64,000 bases of DNA from GCA-2720865 sp047630275 (GCA_047630275.1 JBLHVN010000001.1:1364001-1428000), one strand, 5' to 3'; shown: positions 35,227-42,911, numbered from the stretch's first letter. Numbers and translations are program-made. Notes: generated by a model not told the origin, from the sequence alone.

Positions 35227-35466
35227 ATGTTAAGCGCTAGTATTTCTCGGCAAGAGCTTTTTGAAGGAATAGTAGAAGCGAGTGCATGGGATAACAATAG
35301 TATTACAGAACTTGTCTTTAATACTGTTGAAAGGGAAGTGATACCTATCTTTATGGATTCTATGGGAGAGTCTCTTATAGACTACAGTTGTGAGAGGTTA
35401 AAGCTTCGAGGAACTATTTTTGGAGGTTATTTGCACGTGACTAGCTTTAGCTTTATTAAACAGTAA
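35227..35466 (+). CDS. Small protein of unknown function
   Basis: 79 residues without signal peptide or membrane helix, mixed alpha/beta by appearance, with a short hydrophobic C-terminal half (GTIFGGYLHVTSFSFI). An excellent ribosome binding site, AAGAGGAGGAATT, precedes the ATG, which supports that it is real. Its 3' end overlaps the convergent YceI-domain gene by 11 bases. No family recognised. Confidence 0.65.
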   Translation: MLSASISRQELFEGIVEASAWDNNSITELVFNTVEREVIPIFMDSMGESLIDYSCERLKLRGTIFGGYLHVTSFSFIKQ

Positions 35467-36388
35467 AGCTGGCAGCATAAAGAGCGGCCCATAGTGCTAA
35501 AAGAGAAATCCCTATCTTGATAGGAGTCTTATAGGGCTTTAAAGCTGCCTTTTGATTGAGGAAGTCATGGGTAAAAAGTACTCCTAAATAGCTTAACTGG
35601 ATTAAGATAATAAGGGCCAGGATATAAGAATAATTCTTCTTAGACCTGGTAGGTTTTACCTGAGTCATTAAAGGATCTTTATCCTCTCGATTATTCTCAG
35701 TCATCGATTCAGTCTTAATCCTCTCTTTAGGACTTTCAACAACCATTAGCTTCGCTTTATTTAAATCATCTAAATCAGGGATCATATGTTTTGAAGGAGG
35801 AGTTAATTTATTGAGGGGCTGGATTTGAAAGTTGCCACTTAATAAAACTTCATCACCAACGAGAAGGCTATTTCCTTTGATTCCTCTATTCCAATCTAGT
35901 CCAAGTATCTTTCTTGAAAGAGAAGTCTTGAAGCTGACAAAGCGGTTGGTATAATCCCAAGAATCCTTAATAGAGGGGGAGATCTTGATCAAAACTTCAT
36001 GAGGAATTCTTTTATCTCTTAGTTGAAGAATCCCCTTAATGATAAATTCATTGGGTTTTCCCGCAAGAAACTTTTCACTTTGAAACCTTATGGTGGGGAA
36101 CTTTTTACTTGAGAAGAAATCATCCGATCTTAAGTGGCCATCTCTTATCCTACTTCCTGTGTCTATCGAAGTGGAATCGATTGAGAGCTCGATCTTCCTT
36201 GGAAGTTCTAGGTCTTCTTCAAAGTAGACTCTGCCCCAGAATTTTTTAAATTGTCCGTCTATCTTTGAAAAGCTTAAATAGCCTACCTCAAAACGCAAAG
36301 AAGAATGATCCTTATTTGTATCCCATATGAGATGAGTACTTCCAAAGATAGTACTAGAATAAAAAAGCAGTAAAAAGAAAAGCTTCAT
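35456..36388 (-). CDS. Exported YceI-domain protein with C-terminal membrane segments
   Basis: 310 residues. A signal peptide (about 1-17) is followed by a YceI-like lipocalin domain (about 20-195): HLIWDTNKDHSSLRFEVGYL, SIDTGSRIRDGHLRSDDFF and FPTIRFQSEKF are the family's typical blocks. YceI proteins bind isoprenoid or other lipids in the periplasm. Unusually, a charged linker (200-250) leads to two C-terminal hydrophobic segments (YILALIILIQLSYLGVLF and a final ISLLALWAALYAASF), so the domain is tethered to the inner membrane. The protein may shuttle a quinone or other lipid. It lies 42 bases downstream of the trypsin-like gene, in the same direction. Confidence 0.8.
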   Translation of the reverse strand: MKLFFLLLFYSSTIFGSTHLIWDTNKDHSSLRFEVGYLSFSKIDGQFKKFWGRVYFEEDLELPRKIELSIDSTSIDTGSRIRDGHLRSDDFFSSKKFPTIRFQSEKFLAGKPNEFIIKGILQLRDKRIPHEVLIKISPSIKDSWDYTNRFVSFKTSLSRKILGLDWNRGIKGNSLLVGDEVLLSGNFQIQPLNKLTPPSKHMIPDLDDLNKAKLMVVESPKERIKTESMTENNREDKDPLMTQVKPTRSKKNYSYILALIILIQLSYLGVLFTHDFLNQKAALKPYKTPIKIGISLLALWAALYAASFTV

Positions 36389-36430
36389 TAGGGGAGGCTA
36401 CCTTAAGTGGAAGCCTTCGTCGATGGATGT

Positions 36431-37282
36431 TTAAAAGGCAATATCAATAAAATTTGCTTCGCCCCAGTCTTTTTTAGGATCTCCAAGACCCCAGCGGTTA
36501 CAGCGCATTTCCTTATCTTCACGGTAGTTCATCCCGGTGCCTCTTACGTGTATCCCTACGATCTCTTTTGTGTTGGCATTAAAGACGGCAGAGCCAGAAT
36601 TGACTGAGAAGGTATCAAGTTGATGGCGAAAGGAATTACTTTTATTATGAACGGAGAGCACTTCTCCATTAGGTTGATACTTTAAAGGTAATCCAAGGGG
36701 AAAACCTAAAATAAATAATGGAGTACCAACTTCAACCCTAGTTCCAGGGCTCATGATTAAGGGGTCTCTTTGCTCAACTTCTTTAGTTAGCCTTATTAAT
36801 GCATAGTCTTTAAGTGTGACCCATTCAAATTCTTTTTTAATAAACTCTTTAAAATAGTAGACATTCTTTTTAAGAATGATCTTTGGTGAGTTTCCATTCC
36901 TATCGGCCTTGTAATCAAAGACGACTGCATAATCTTTAAGACCCATTTTTAAATTTGGATCAATACAATGAGCTGCTGTGCCGATGATATCTTTTCCCAC
37001 AAGAAAAGCGGAACAATTGGCCAGAAGGCCTTGAGTCTTTACAAACTTTTCATCTTCACAAAAACCAAGATCATCTTGATAACTACGGGAGGTTACTTCA
37101 AAGTGATCTTCGCCAATGGATTTTAAGAACTTCTTTTGAACCAGAGCAGGGATGGATCTTGCTAGATCTTTGATTTCTTCATTCTTGATGAGGTCGATAT
37201 CTATTCTATCGTCAGTATTGAAGATCGTACCATGAACGAGACCTCCATTTATGATAAATAATATTAGCAATGTTTTAAGCAT
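36431..37282 (-). CDS. Exported trypsin-like (S1 family) serine protease
   Basis: 283 residues from the ATG at 37282 (a GTG 15 bases earlier is possible). The signal peptide is LKTLLILFIINGGLVHG. The catalytic triad is visible: His105 in GTAAHC, Asp159 in LKDYALIRL, and Ser229 in VNSGSAVF; the substrate pocket strand VGIHVRG follows. Cys residues in SFLGFC and ANCSAF can form disulfides. The sequence is closer to glutamyl endopeptidase/V8-like S1B proteases than to chymotrypsin, by the NSGSAVFNA motif. Likely secreted and used against external or prey protein. Confidence 0.85.
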   Translation of the reverse strand: MLKTLLILFIINGGLVHGTIFNTDDRIDIDLIKNEEIKDLARSIPALVQKKFLKSIGEDHFEVTSRSYQDDLGFCEDEKFVKTQGLLANCSAFLVGKDIIGTAAHCIDPNLKMGLKDYAVVFDYKADRNGNSPKIILKKNVYYFKEFIKKEFEWVTLKDYALIRLTKEVEQRDPLIMSPGTRVEVGTPLFILGFPLGLPLKYQPNGEVLSVHNKSNSFRHQLDTFSVNSGSAVFNANTKEIVGIHVRGTGMNYREDKEMRCNRWGLGDPKKDWGEANFIDIAF

Positions 37283-37358
37283 GCTGTATTTAAGCACGAA
37301 AATCTTTTAGAAAGAGCCTAAGTGTAAGGAGTACATATCTGTATAAAAACTAGACGTT

Positions 37359-37381
37359 AATTGACTAAGACTGAGTCAATT
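37359..37381. promoter_or_regulatory. 8-7-8 inverted repeat between divergent genes, possible operator
   Basis: AATTGACT (37359-37366) and AGTCAATT (37374-37381) are perfect arms with a 7-base spacer. They lie between the protease gene (minus) and the gene at 37453 (plus). Each arm contains TTGACT, which resembles a -35 box on both strands, but no good -10 was found at the right distance. Confidence 0.35.
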
Positions 37382-37452
37382 CTCTTCAGGGACATTGTTA
37401 AGGGGCTGAAAATCCATAAGTTACTTGGCCCGAAACTTGTATTAAGAAGAGG

Positions 37453-38088
37453 ATGAAAAACTTATTTAAAAGCCGCTTTATAGCGCTCTTCTGTGTCTTA
37501 AATTTCATTTCTCTATCTTCTTTTGCAGGGCTTATTTGCTTTAAAGAACAGGCCAACCTCTTTGAGGAGATTAGCTTTCAAACAGCTAGTTTACGTAAGG
37601 TCGTGGAGGCAGCAAAAGAGAAAGAGAACCTTATGAAGGCCGATATTAAGTATGGTTTTATAGGCCTAAATGTAGGAAAGGCAACCATCTACTTAAATAC
37701 TAGTGAAGGTAAGATCGTCGATCTCAATGTCGACGCTGATGTTAATGTTGTGGGATTGGTTAAAGAAAAGATTCAGCAAAAGATAACCCTTGGCCAAATC
37801 AAAAGAGGGGATCCTTTAAAGTTTCAAATGGCAGGATCAAACCGAGGTGTCTTAATTGTGCAGCCTGGGAAAGATATGAATGAAAATGGCGGGAGCGCTG
37901 TTTTAAAAATATGGGATGGCTCTAAATACTCTCTAGAAAAGATTATGATTACGAGAGTTAATGGCCGGTTTCAAGTTAATAAAGTATCAGGTAGAAGCGA
38001 GAAAAAAATTACAGGTCTATCAGTTACAATGGGTGGAACTAATGTCTCAAAGATGTATGTAAGTAAGTATAAGATCAAAACCAAGTAA
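37453..38088 (+). CDS. Exported protein of unknown function
   Basis: 211 residues with a signal peptide (IALFCVLNFISLSSFA, about 1-25). The mature part starts with one Cys (LICFKEQ), then a helical segment, and continues as a beta-rich domain ending in basic residues. A Gly-rich stretch (DMNENGGSAVLKIWDGSKY) is present. The ATG follows AAGAAGAGG directly. It is followed by a convergent terminator hairpin. No family recognised. Confidence 0.75.
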   Translation: MKNLFKSRFIALFCVLNFISLSSFAGLICFKEQANLFEEISFQTASLRKVVEAAKEKENLMKADIKYGFIGLNVGKATIYLNTSEGKIVDLNVDADVNVVGLVKEKIQQKITLGQIKRGDPLKFQMAGSNRGVLIVQPGKDMNENGGSAVLKIWDGSKYSLEKIMITRVNGRFQVNKVSGRSEKKITGLSVTMGGTNVSKMYVSKYKIKTK

Positions 38089-38092
38089 AGAT

Positions 38093-38116
38093 TAAGGGGA
38101 GGGACTCCTCCCCTTA
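38093..38116. terminator. Bidirectional terminator hairpin
   Basis: A perfect 10-base stem TAAGGGGAGG (38093-38102) / CCTCCCCTTA (38107-38116) with loop GACT sits between convergent stops at 38088 and 38138. Neither side has a long T-run; the minus side continues ATCTTTACTT. Confidence 0.6.
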
Positions 38117-38137
38117 GACTAAAAACAAATCCTGAGA

Positions 38138-38719
38138 CTATCTCTGAATTCTTAGAGGCTTAACAGCAACGTACTTTCCACCTTTACAAATAGCGGCTAC
38201 GTTCACATAGTGATCATTGTCACGAGTTCTAAATCTTCCATTATTAATGATTGAAAGAGAGCCTCTTCTACCTTCTTTACACTTTCTTGGAGTTGGTTGT
38301 GGCTTGTATGGATAGTAACGACCGTTCTTACAAACGCGGACAACCTGAACTTGACGGTCTGGATTACGAACATCATCTTCATAAAAGATTGCTCTCTGGC
38401 CTTCTTTACACTTTCTAATGACACCAGTGTAGTAAACTGAACCAGTGCTAGTTTCTCTGTCTCTACAAACAAACCCAATCTTACATTTTTTAGAATCCAT
38501 TGTTCTAACATAGGCCTTGTTTGCTTCTTCGCCGTGGTTACAAGCACTTCGTCTAGAGTGAAAAAGGTCATATATTCCTTGGTTTCCGATTCCAAGGACA
38601 ATAGATCCAGCATTATCAACCTTGTCGCTGGCGCTTTGGCAGCTCATCTTGGTTGTATCTGGCCGTGCAAAAGCACTTACAGAAAGTAGACATACTACTA
38701 GGGTAAGAAAAGTTTTCAT
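38138..38719 (-). CDS. Exported Cys-containing repeat protein
   Basis: 193 residues from the ATG at 38719, chosen because AGGAGATT precedes it and the signal peptide (KTFLTLVVCLLSVSAFA) starts there; the frame is open to 38749. The mature protein has two tandem C-terminal repeats of about 45-50 residues, each opening RKCKEGQR or RKCKEGRR and closing with VCKNGRYYPYKP or ICKGGKYVAVKP. A partial first copy opens KKCKIG. The paired Cys in each unit probably form disulfides. The protein is basic. Likely an extracellular or periplasmic binding protein; no family recognised. Confidence 0.75.
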   Translation of the reverse strand: MKTFLTLVVCLLSVSAFARPDTTKMSCQSASDKVDNAGSIVLGIGNQGIYDLFHSRRSACNHGEEANKAYVRTMDSKKCKIGFVCRDRETSTGSVYYTGVIRKCKEGQRAIFYEDDVRNPDRQVQVVRVCKNGRYYPYKPQPTPRKCKEGRRGSLSIINNGRFRTRDNDHYVNVAAICKGGKYVAVKPLRIQR

Positions 38720-38734
38720 TTTAATCTCCTGTTT

Positions 38735-38750
38735 ATTGCTTACTAGCAAT
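38735..38750. promoter_or_regulatory. 6-4-6 inverted repeat upstream of 38138-38719
   Basis: ATTGCT (38735-38740) and AGCAAT (38745-38750) are perfect arms with spacer TACT. The dyad lies just upstream of the ribosome binding site of the gene at 38719, so it could be an operator or an mRNA leader hairpin. Confidence 0.3.
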
Positions 38751-38838
38751 TGGTTAGTTTCGTGAATGAGAAACTATGCCTCGAAGACCTTAATGAATAG
38801 GGAAGGAGAGGGTTTTGGTTACAGAATTTGTAACCCTT

Positions 38839-39597
38839 TTAAAGCTGCGAATAGAGGTAGTTTAAGATGTTCTTTTTCGTCATAGAATCAAGAAGCCCTA
38901 GTCCCATGAACTGAAGGTTCTCATTCATGACGAAGATATCTTTTGAATTATTAAAGAAATTCCAAAGCCACTCATGAACAATAAGCCATGAGAGGTTTGC
39001 GTCATCTAATTGGTTTATTAAGTTAGTATCAAGTTGATAAATTATCCTAGAACCTGATTGCACACGCCTTACAGCCTGAAGCACTTCACAGTTGATGCTA
39101 AAGAGCATTCCAAAAAGGCCAGGGAGTTCATCATGCAGCACGGCCGGTTTAGTAAAGGCCTTCGATCTTAATTGCTTCATAAAAGAAGTCTTAAAGCTAA
39201 GGAGGGATTGACCCATGCTCTTGTCGAGAAGATAAAGCTCATTGATAACAAAGTTTATATGAGAGTCCTTATAATTATAATAAGAGATTCCCCCCGTTTG
39301 GTGTGAGCTCTTTGATAAAAAGTAGTCAGTAAAATAAAGACCGTCTTTACAACTAGCTATATCGCCGCCGTTTCCGATAATAGTTCCACTATCTCCTTCG
39401 TCACCACTTTTTTGCTCTAACTTTTTAATCAACTCTTTAACTTCTTTACTCTCAAGTTTAGGTTTTTCTGAGAGAAAGAAAGGCAAGCTTCCGTTTTCTT
39501 CAAAAAGGATAATCTTCTGAACTTCAGGTTCCCGTAGGACCCATTGCTCCGCAAAGAGTGAGGTTGAAATAAAAAAGAGAAGAAGGAGGGATTTAAT
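38839..39597 (-). CDS. Exported protein of unknown function, apparent ATT start
   Basis: 252 residues if translation begins at ATT at 39597. In this frame a perfect signal peptide follows (KSLLLLFFISTSLFA, cleavage before EQW). The frame has no ATG, GTG or TTG between the upstream in-frame stop (39625-39627) and the TTG at 39486, which would remove the signal peptide. AAAGGAG lies 7 bases before the ATT, and the ATT overlaps the stop of the upstream gene (ATTAA), a coupled arrangement. The mature protein has an NGGDIASC motif (unknown) and a helical C-terminus with W and F residues. A similar NGG/Cys opening occurs in many exported proteins of this group. Function unknown. Confidence 0.7.
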   Translation of the reverse strand: MKSLLLLFFISTSLFAEQWVLREPEVQKIILFEENGSLPFFLSEKPKLESKEVKELIKKLEQKSGDEGDSGTIIGNGGDIASCKDGLYFTDYFLSKSSHQTGGISYYNYKDSHINFVINELYLLDKSMGQSLLSFKTSFMKQLRSKAFTKPAVLHDELPGLFGMLFSINCEVLQAVRRVQSGSRIIYQLDTNLINQLDDANLSWLIVHEWLWNFFNNSKDIFVMNENLQFMGLGLLDSMTKKNILNYLYSQL

Positions 39598-40462
39598 GAA
39601 GCTTCTCCTTTGTATTGCTTTGAGTTACAGGATAGAGCTGGATATTACAATGATAGACTTCTACTCTTGAAGCATCTTCATCGTTAACTAGGCATTCTTT
39701 TTCTAGTTCCTTAATAAAGCTTTTAAGGCGGTTAAATTTGTCAAGATCACCCTGGAAGGTAATAGATGAAAAATAGCGCTCATCCGGTGAGACCTCTGAT
39801 AAGGCGGTCTTACCTAGGTCTAGGACCTCACTATGATATTTTTGAATATCAAGATTTTGACCTTCTTCTTTTGTCTTTTGAATATCTTTAGGAGAGGTAA
39901 GATTTCCTTTTTCATCATGAGAGATGAGGCCAAGACTGCTTAAATCATCAATGACTTCTCCAAGAAGAAGTCCATTATCTTTTAGCCTAAAGAGAGACTT
40001 TAATTCTTTTAGGCTCTGAATCTTTTTACTTGAGCTTAAAAGCTCTTTGACTGAGAAATGTAGCCAATGAAAAGCTACGTTTAGGATCTTTTTATCTACA
40101 CTTCTTGTCTGATGACTTCTAGATCTTCTTAACTTACTTCGTAAAAGCTCGGAGGAATCAATTCCTAGAGGGTTAATGGTTTGAAGTTCCACTAGGTTTA
40201 AAAAATGCTTTTCTTCAGCTTTTGTGAACTTAAAGTAGTCTAAGAGGGCCCTTAAATGCTCCCCTTTTGGAGTCCTTTCACCTGAGAGGTAATGATGTAA
40301 TGATGCCTTAGATTTAAAACCAATGGCCAAGGCCAAGGAACCTACGCTTACTCTATGATTGATTTCTTTTTTAAACCTAAGAAAGTCGCTTAAGAATTCA
40401 TGAGCGCTTAAATAATTGAATATAATAGGAGCTATAGGCTCCTGAATTTCTTGATGAGACAT
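39593..40462 (-). CDS. TIGR02147-family HTH DNA-binding protein
   Basis: 289 residues, cytoplasmic. The N-terminal block HEFLSDFLRFKKEINHRVSVGSL (split by an HTH, SLALAIGFKSKASLHHYLSG, about 42-61) and TKAEEKHFLNLVELQ are typical of TIGR02147/DUF4423 proteins, which are abundant in Bdellovibrio-like and Fibrobacter genomes. The second half is a winged-like domain. These proteins are thought to be transcription regulators; some control exported genes next to them. The downstream exported gene is translationally coupled (ATTAA), suggesting a regulator/effector pair. Family call is good; target unknown. Confidence 0.82.
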   Translation of the reverse strand: MSHQEIQEPIAPIIFNYLSAHEFLSDFLRFKKEINHRVSVGSLALAIGFKSKASLHHYLSGERTPKGEHLRALLDYFKFTKAEEKHFLNLVELQTINPLGIDSSELLRSKLRRSRSHQTRSVDKKILNVAFHWLHFSVKELLSSSKKIQSLKELKSLFRLKDNGLLLGEVIDDLSSLGLISHDEKGNLTSPKDIQKTKEEGQNLDIQKYHSEVLDLGKTALSEVSPDERYFSSITFQGDLDKFNRLKSFIKELEKECLVNDEDASRVEVYHCNIQLYPVTQSNTKEKLH

Positions 40463-40553
40463 TGAGATAGTATCTAATAAGATTAGTTTTTATTGGGGGA
40501 TTTTGTAGTCTTTTTAGGGCCGACTAAAGTTTAGACATATTTAAACTAAAAGG

Positions 40554-40583
40554 GGCCATGCACCCCTAAACAGGTGCATGGCC
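40554..40583 (-). terminator. Rho-independent terminator of the ArsR operon
   Basis: On the minus strand an 11-base perfect stem GGCCATGCACC / GGTGCATGGCC (40573-40583 and 40554-40564) with an 8-base loop is followed by CCCTTTTAGTTT. It ends the transcript of the ArsR and Cys-peptide genes. Confidence 0.75.
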
Positions 40584-40588
40584 TTTCA

Positions 40589-40708
40589 TTACTTCTTATC
40601 AAAGAAGTCTGCTAAGTGTTTTAAAAGAGCGGAGATATTGGCCTTGTTGCAAGAACACCCACAACAACTACAATCACAATCCGATTTCTTCTCTACTTGC
40701 TCACTCAT
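40589..40708 (-). CDS. 39-residue cysteine-cluster peptide, probable metal binder
   Basis: Too short for normal gene callers. It has a strong ribosome binding site (GGAGGAA, 3 bases before ATG) and starts 11 bases after the ArsR stop; a terminator follows 5 bases after its stop. The product carries six Cys between residues 11 and 20 (CDCSCCGCSC), preceded by an acidic/basic N-terminus and followed by an amphipathic helix with one His (ALLKHLADFFDKK). The Cys spacing suggests a metallothionein-like metal chelator or chaperone made when ArsR releases its operator. No named family is recognised. Confidence 0.7.
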   Translation of the reverse strand: MSEQVEKKSDCDCSCCGCSCNKANISALLKHLADFFDKK

Positions 40709-40719
40709 AATTCCTCCAG

Positions 40720-41022
40720 TTAACAACATTTGTTAGAACTTTCAATAAAATCAGCAAGTGCGCGCAACTGCTTGGCAAGTTCCTTGCCTTCAAGATCGTA
40801 GAAAACTTCCTTACCCTTTTTAACTGATCGTAGCACCCCAGCCGATTTCAATTTCGATAGGTGTCGACTGACTACCGAAAAATCAATATCGCAACAGCTA
40901 GCAAAGCTACCTACATTCACATTTGCTTCTTTGCAGTTACAAACATGGGCAAGCATCTTGAGGCGATTCTCGTCTGAAAGGGCTTTAAAAAGAGTGGTCA
41001 ATTTTGTCAGATCTATCTTCAT
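40720..41022 (-). CDS. ArsR/SmtB-family metal-responsive repressor
   Basis: 100 residues from the ATG at 41022. The winged-HTH reads LFKALSDENRLKMLAHV, then DFSVVSRHLSKLKSAGVLRS and GKEVFYDLEG. Cys are at 28 and 30 (HVCNC), 43 and 44 (ASCCD, just before the recognition helix) and 99-100 (C-terminal CC). These offer thiol sites for a soft metal or metalloid. An in-frame TTG at 41040 is less likely because it lies inside the operator. The promoter (41029-41057) places the transcript start almost on the ATG, so the mRNA is probably leaderless. It cotranscribes the Cys peptide at 40589. Confidence 0.9.
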   Translation of the reverse strand: MKIDLTKLTTLFKALSDENRLKMLAHVCNCKEANVNVGSFASCCDIDFSVVSRHLSKLKSAGVLRSVKKGKEVFYDLEGKELAKQLRALADFIESSNKCC

Positions 41023-41028
41023 AGATGT

Positions 41029-41057
41029 ATATTTGCACAAATATGCAAGTATGTCAA
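41029..41057 (-). promoter_or_regulatory. ArsR promoter with overlapping palindromic operator
   Basis: On the minus strand the -35 is TTGACA (41052-41057) and the -10 is AAATAT (41029-41034), spaced by 17. The operator is the 7-2-7 palindrome ATATTTG-CA-CAAATAT (41029-41044, given on the plus strand), which covers the -10. This is the standard layout of ArsR self-repression. The -10 lies only 7 bases before the ATG. Confidence 0.7.
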
Positions 41058-41061
41058 GACT

Positions 41062-42174
41062 CTAAATAACCGCCTTAATAAGATGGGCCATGGCCAGACC
41101 TAGGTAATTTCCAAAAGCGTAACCCATAAGGCCAGAGGTGAGGCCAGAGACTATGATCTGCTTATTTCCAAGAGAACGGGCTACGGGGGCCACAAACGCA
41201 GGTCCAAAAACGGCGGCCACATTAGTGATGAGGGCCGTATCTGCATCGATCTTAAAAAAGCGCGCCCCAATAAAGTGCAAGCTGATAGCAATGACTAAGA
41301 CTAAGCTAACAAAAAGAACGATCTCAGGAGCATTGGTTGAGAGGTTATTAAAATTACAAAGGCTCCCAAGAGCTATACAAAAAATATAAAGGATATATTC
41401 CCCAGTTTTAAAAGAGCTTGGGTTAGTTTGAACTGATTTGTTTAAAGAAAAGAGGATTCCTAGGCTCGTGCAAACGAGAAGAATAAAAGGAGCAAAGAAC
41501 TCGCCATAAAAGAAAGTGGAAAGCCCAAGGCTGATGGCCACGACTATAAGGGCCAGGGTTATGGCAAGGCCTGCGGACTTAAATCGAAAGCTTTCAGACT
41601 GATCTGTTTCTTCTTCACTCTTATCAAGGAATTGATAAGGGGGTAGGAACTTGCTTAGGATCTTTTTAGCTCCCATGAGAACGATGAGCATATAAACTGA
41701 AGAGATAAGAATATCAGCGGCGTTTACCATTAAGAAGGTTTCATTAGGAACCTCTAAGGACTTTCCAATGGCGCTCATATTGACAGTGCCACCAGAGTAA
41801 ACACCTACTAGCATTCCTCCTAGCTTCCACACCTCTAGGTTGCTCTTTGTAAAAGCCAATGAAACACTAAGCGTAGCAAGGCTGATACTCACGAGACTTA
41901 TGATGAAGCTAATGATGGTAGACCTCGTGTTTTTCAGCCAGGCTTTTATATCAAGTGTAAAAAGAAGTAAGGGCACGGCCAAAAGGACTGAAACCTCTAT
42001 TAAGGTATTTGTTAGCTTTGTATCTATTAAAGAGGAAGCGCTATTACCTAGGATAATTCCAAAAAGGTAACACCAAACAACTGTTCCAAAAAAAGACATC
42101 CATTTAAAACGCTCTTCTCCTTTTTTAAAAAGATAAGGAAGGATGAAAAATACAATTAACTGAGCCGCTTTCAA
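41062..42174 (-). CDS. DUF819 (YjcL-like) integral membrane protein
   Basis: 370 residues with about ten hydrophobic helices. The DUF819 family signature is seen in LLAVPLLLFTLDIKAWLKN and GGMLVGVYSGGTVNMSAIG. Family members resemble a ten-helix secondary transporter; the substrate is not established. The start ATG overlaps the TetR stop (42171-42174), so the pair is co-translated. The TetR protein may respond to the transported compound. It lies 40 bases upstream of the ArsR gene, which has its own promoter. Confidence 0.82.
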   Translation of the reverse strand: MKAAQLIVFFILPYLFKKGEERFKWMSFFGTVVWCYLFGIILGNSASSLIDTKLTNTLIEVSVLLAVPLLLFTLDIKAWLKNTRSTIISFIISLVSISLATLSVSLAFTKSNLEVWKLGGMLVGVYSGGTVNMSAIGKSLEVPNETFLMVNAADILISSVYMLIVLMGAKKILSKFLPPYQFLDKSEEETDQSESFRFKSAGLAITLALIVVAISLGLSTFFYGEFFAPFILLVCTSLGILFSLNKSVQTNPSSFKTGEYILYIFCIALGSLCNFNNLSTNAPEIVLFVSLVLVIAISLHFIGARFFKIDADTALITNVAAVFGPAFVAPVARSLGNKQIIVSGLTSGLMGYAFGNYLGLAMAHLIKAVI

Positions 42175-42824
42175 ACTTTATCCTCATGATCTTTGATCAA
42201 GGCCTTCGAGCTTTCAATGGCATTGATTTGAGCTTCTTTAAAAAGAGGATCGTTCTTATCTCCACCTGCTAAGATCAGAGCGCCTATAATAGTGTAATGA
42301 ATCTTTTGGCTCAATTGAGTTAGATCTTTAAGTTTGGGATAGATTCCTTTTCCTATCGCAAGAGTTAATACTTGTTCAATTCTGTTTCTCATCAAAGGTA
42401 TATAGTTTTGATTATTCTCTCGTTCTTTTGATTCAAAAATAGAGAGGTAATAAAAATAAAGCCAGAGCCGTCCGTGATGAGGATAGTTCCTACAAAAATC
42501 ATAGAGCACTTGAATATAAGTTGAGATGCCATCAAAGCTTCCATTTGAGAGGGCCCTTTCTATATAAAAATTTATATATTTTATTGATTCTTGAGAGACG
42601 TGCAAGATGGCGCAATCAAGCAGGCTCGGTCCGTCTTTATTTCCAAAGTGATAATGAATGCTGCCAAGGCTGATCTTTAATTCATCGGCGAGCTTTTGCA
42701 TGGTCACATTTGGGACCCCGTGGATTTCTGCGAGCTTCAAAAATCCTTCTACAATGAAGATCTGCTTCTCCGAAAGGATGATTTGTTCTAGAAATTCACG
42801 GCGATAGTGAGAAAATTGATCCAT
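42171..42824 (-). CDS. TetR-family transcriptional repressor
   Basis: 217 residues. The HTH occupies about 22-65: IFIVEGFLKLAEIHGVPNVT, then MQKLADELKISLGSIHYHFGNK, the YHHF/YHYF helix end typical of TetR. The C-terminal ligand domain is helical with several Tyr. AGAGG precedes the ATG. The divergent promoter region holds a perfect 8-3-8 palindrome (42870-42888) that covers candidate -35 boxes in both directions, so it likely represses itself with DUF819 and the sphingolipid operon. The ligand may be a long-chain base or fatty acid, which is inference. Confidence 0.87.
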   Translation of the reverse strand: MDQFSHYRREFLEQIILSEKQIFIVEGFLKLAEIHGVPNVTMQKLADELKISLGSIHYHFGNKDGPSLLDCAILHVSQESIKYINFYIERALSNGSFDGISTYIQVLYDFCRNYPHHGRLWLYFYYLSIFESKERENNQNYIPLMRNRIEQVLTLAIGKGIYPKLKDLTQLSQKIHYTIIGALILAGGDKNDPLFKEAQINAIESSKALIKDHEDKV

Positions 42825-42869
42825 AAGAGCCTCTGTAAGTTACTGATAAGTTAATTCATTTTGAAGAGA

Positions 42870-42888
42870 TTTTCAACTTAGTTGAAAA
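42870..42888. promoter_or_regulatory. TetR operator, 8-3-8 perfect palindrome
   Basis: TTTTCAAC (42870-42877) and GTTGAAAA (42881-42888) flank TTA. The size and symmetry fit a TetR-family site. On the plus strand the TTGAAA at 42882 and on the minus strand the matching TTGAAA at 42871-42876 are candidate -35 boxes. Confidence 0.6.
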
Positions 42889-42911
42889 ATTATGCAAATA
42901 GTCAGTAAAAT
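42882..42911 (+). promoter_or_regulatory. Candidate promoter of the sphingolipid operon
   Basis: TTGAAA (42882-42887) and TAAAAT (42906-42911) are 18 bases apart. The -35 lies inside the TetR palindrome. Transcription would start near 42918, about 50 bases before the first gene. Confidence 0.5.

Noticed and set aside
38203..38619. 138-codon minus-strand frame inside the repeat protein gene
   Set aside because: The overlapping frame has a signal peptide, a ribosome binding site and Cys repeats; this one has none.
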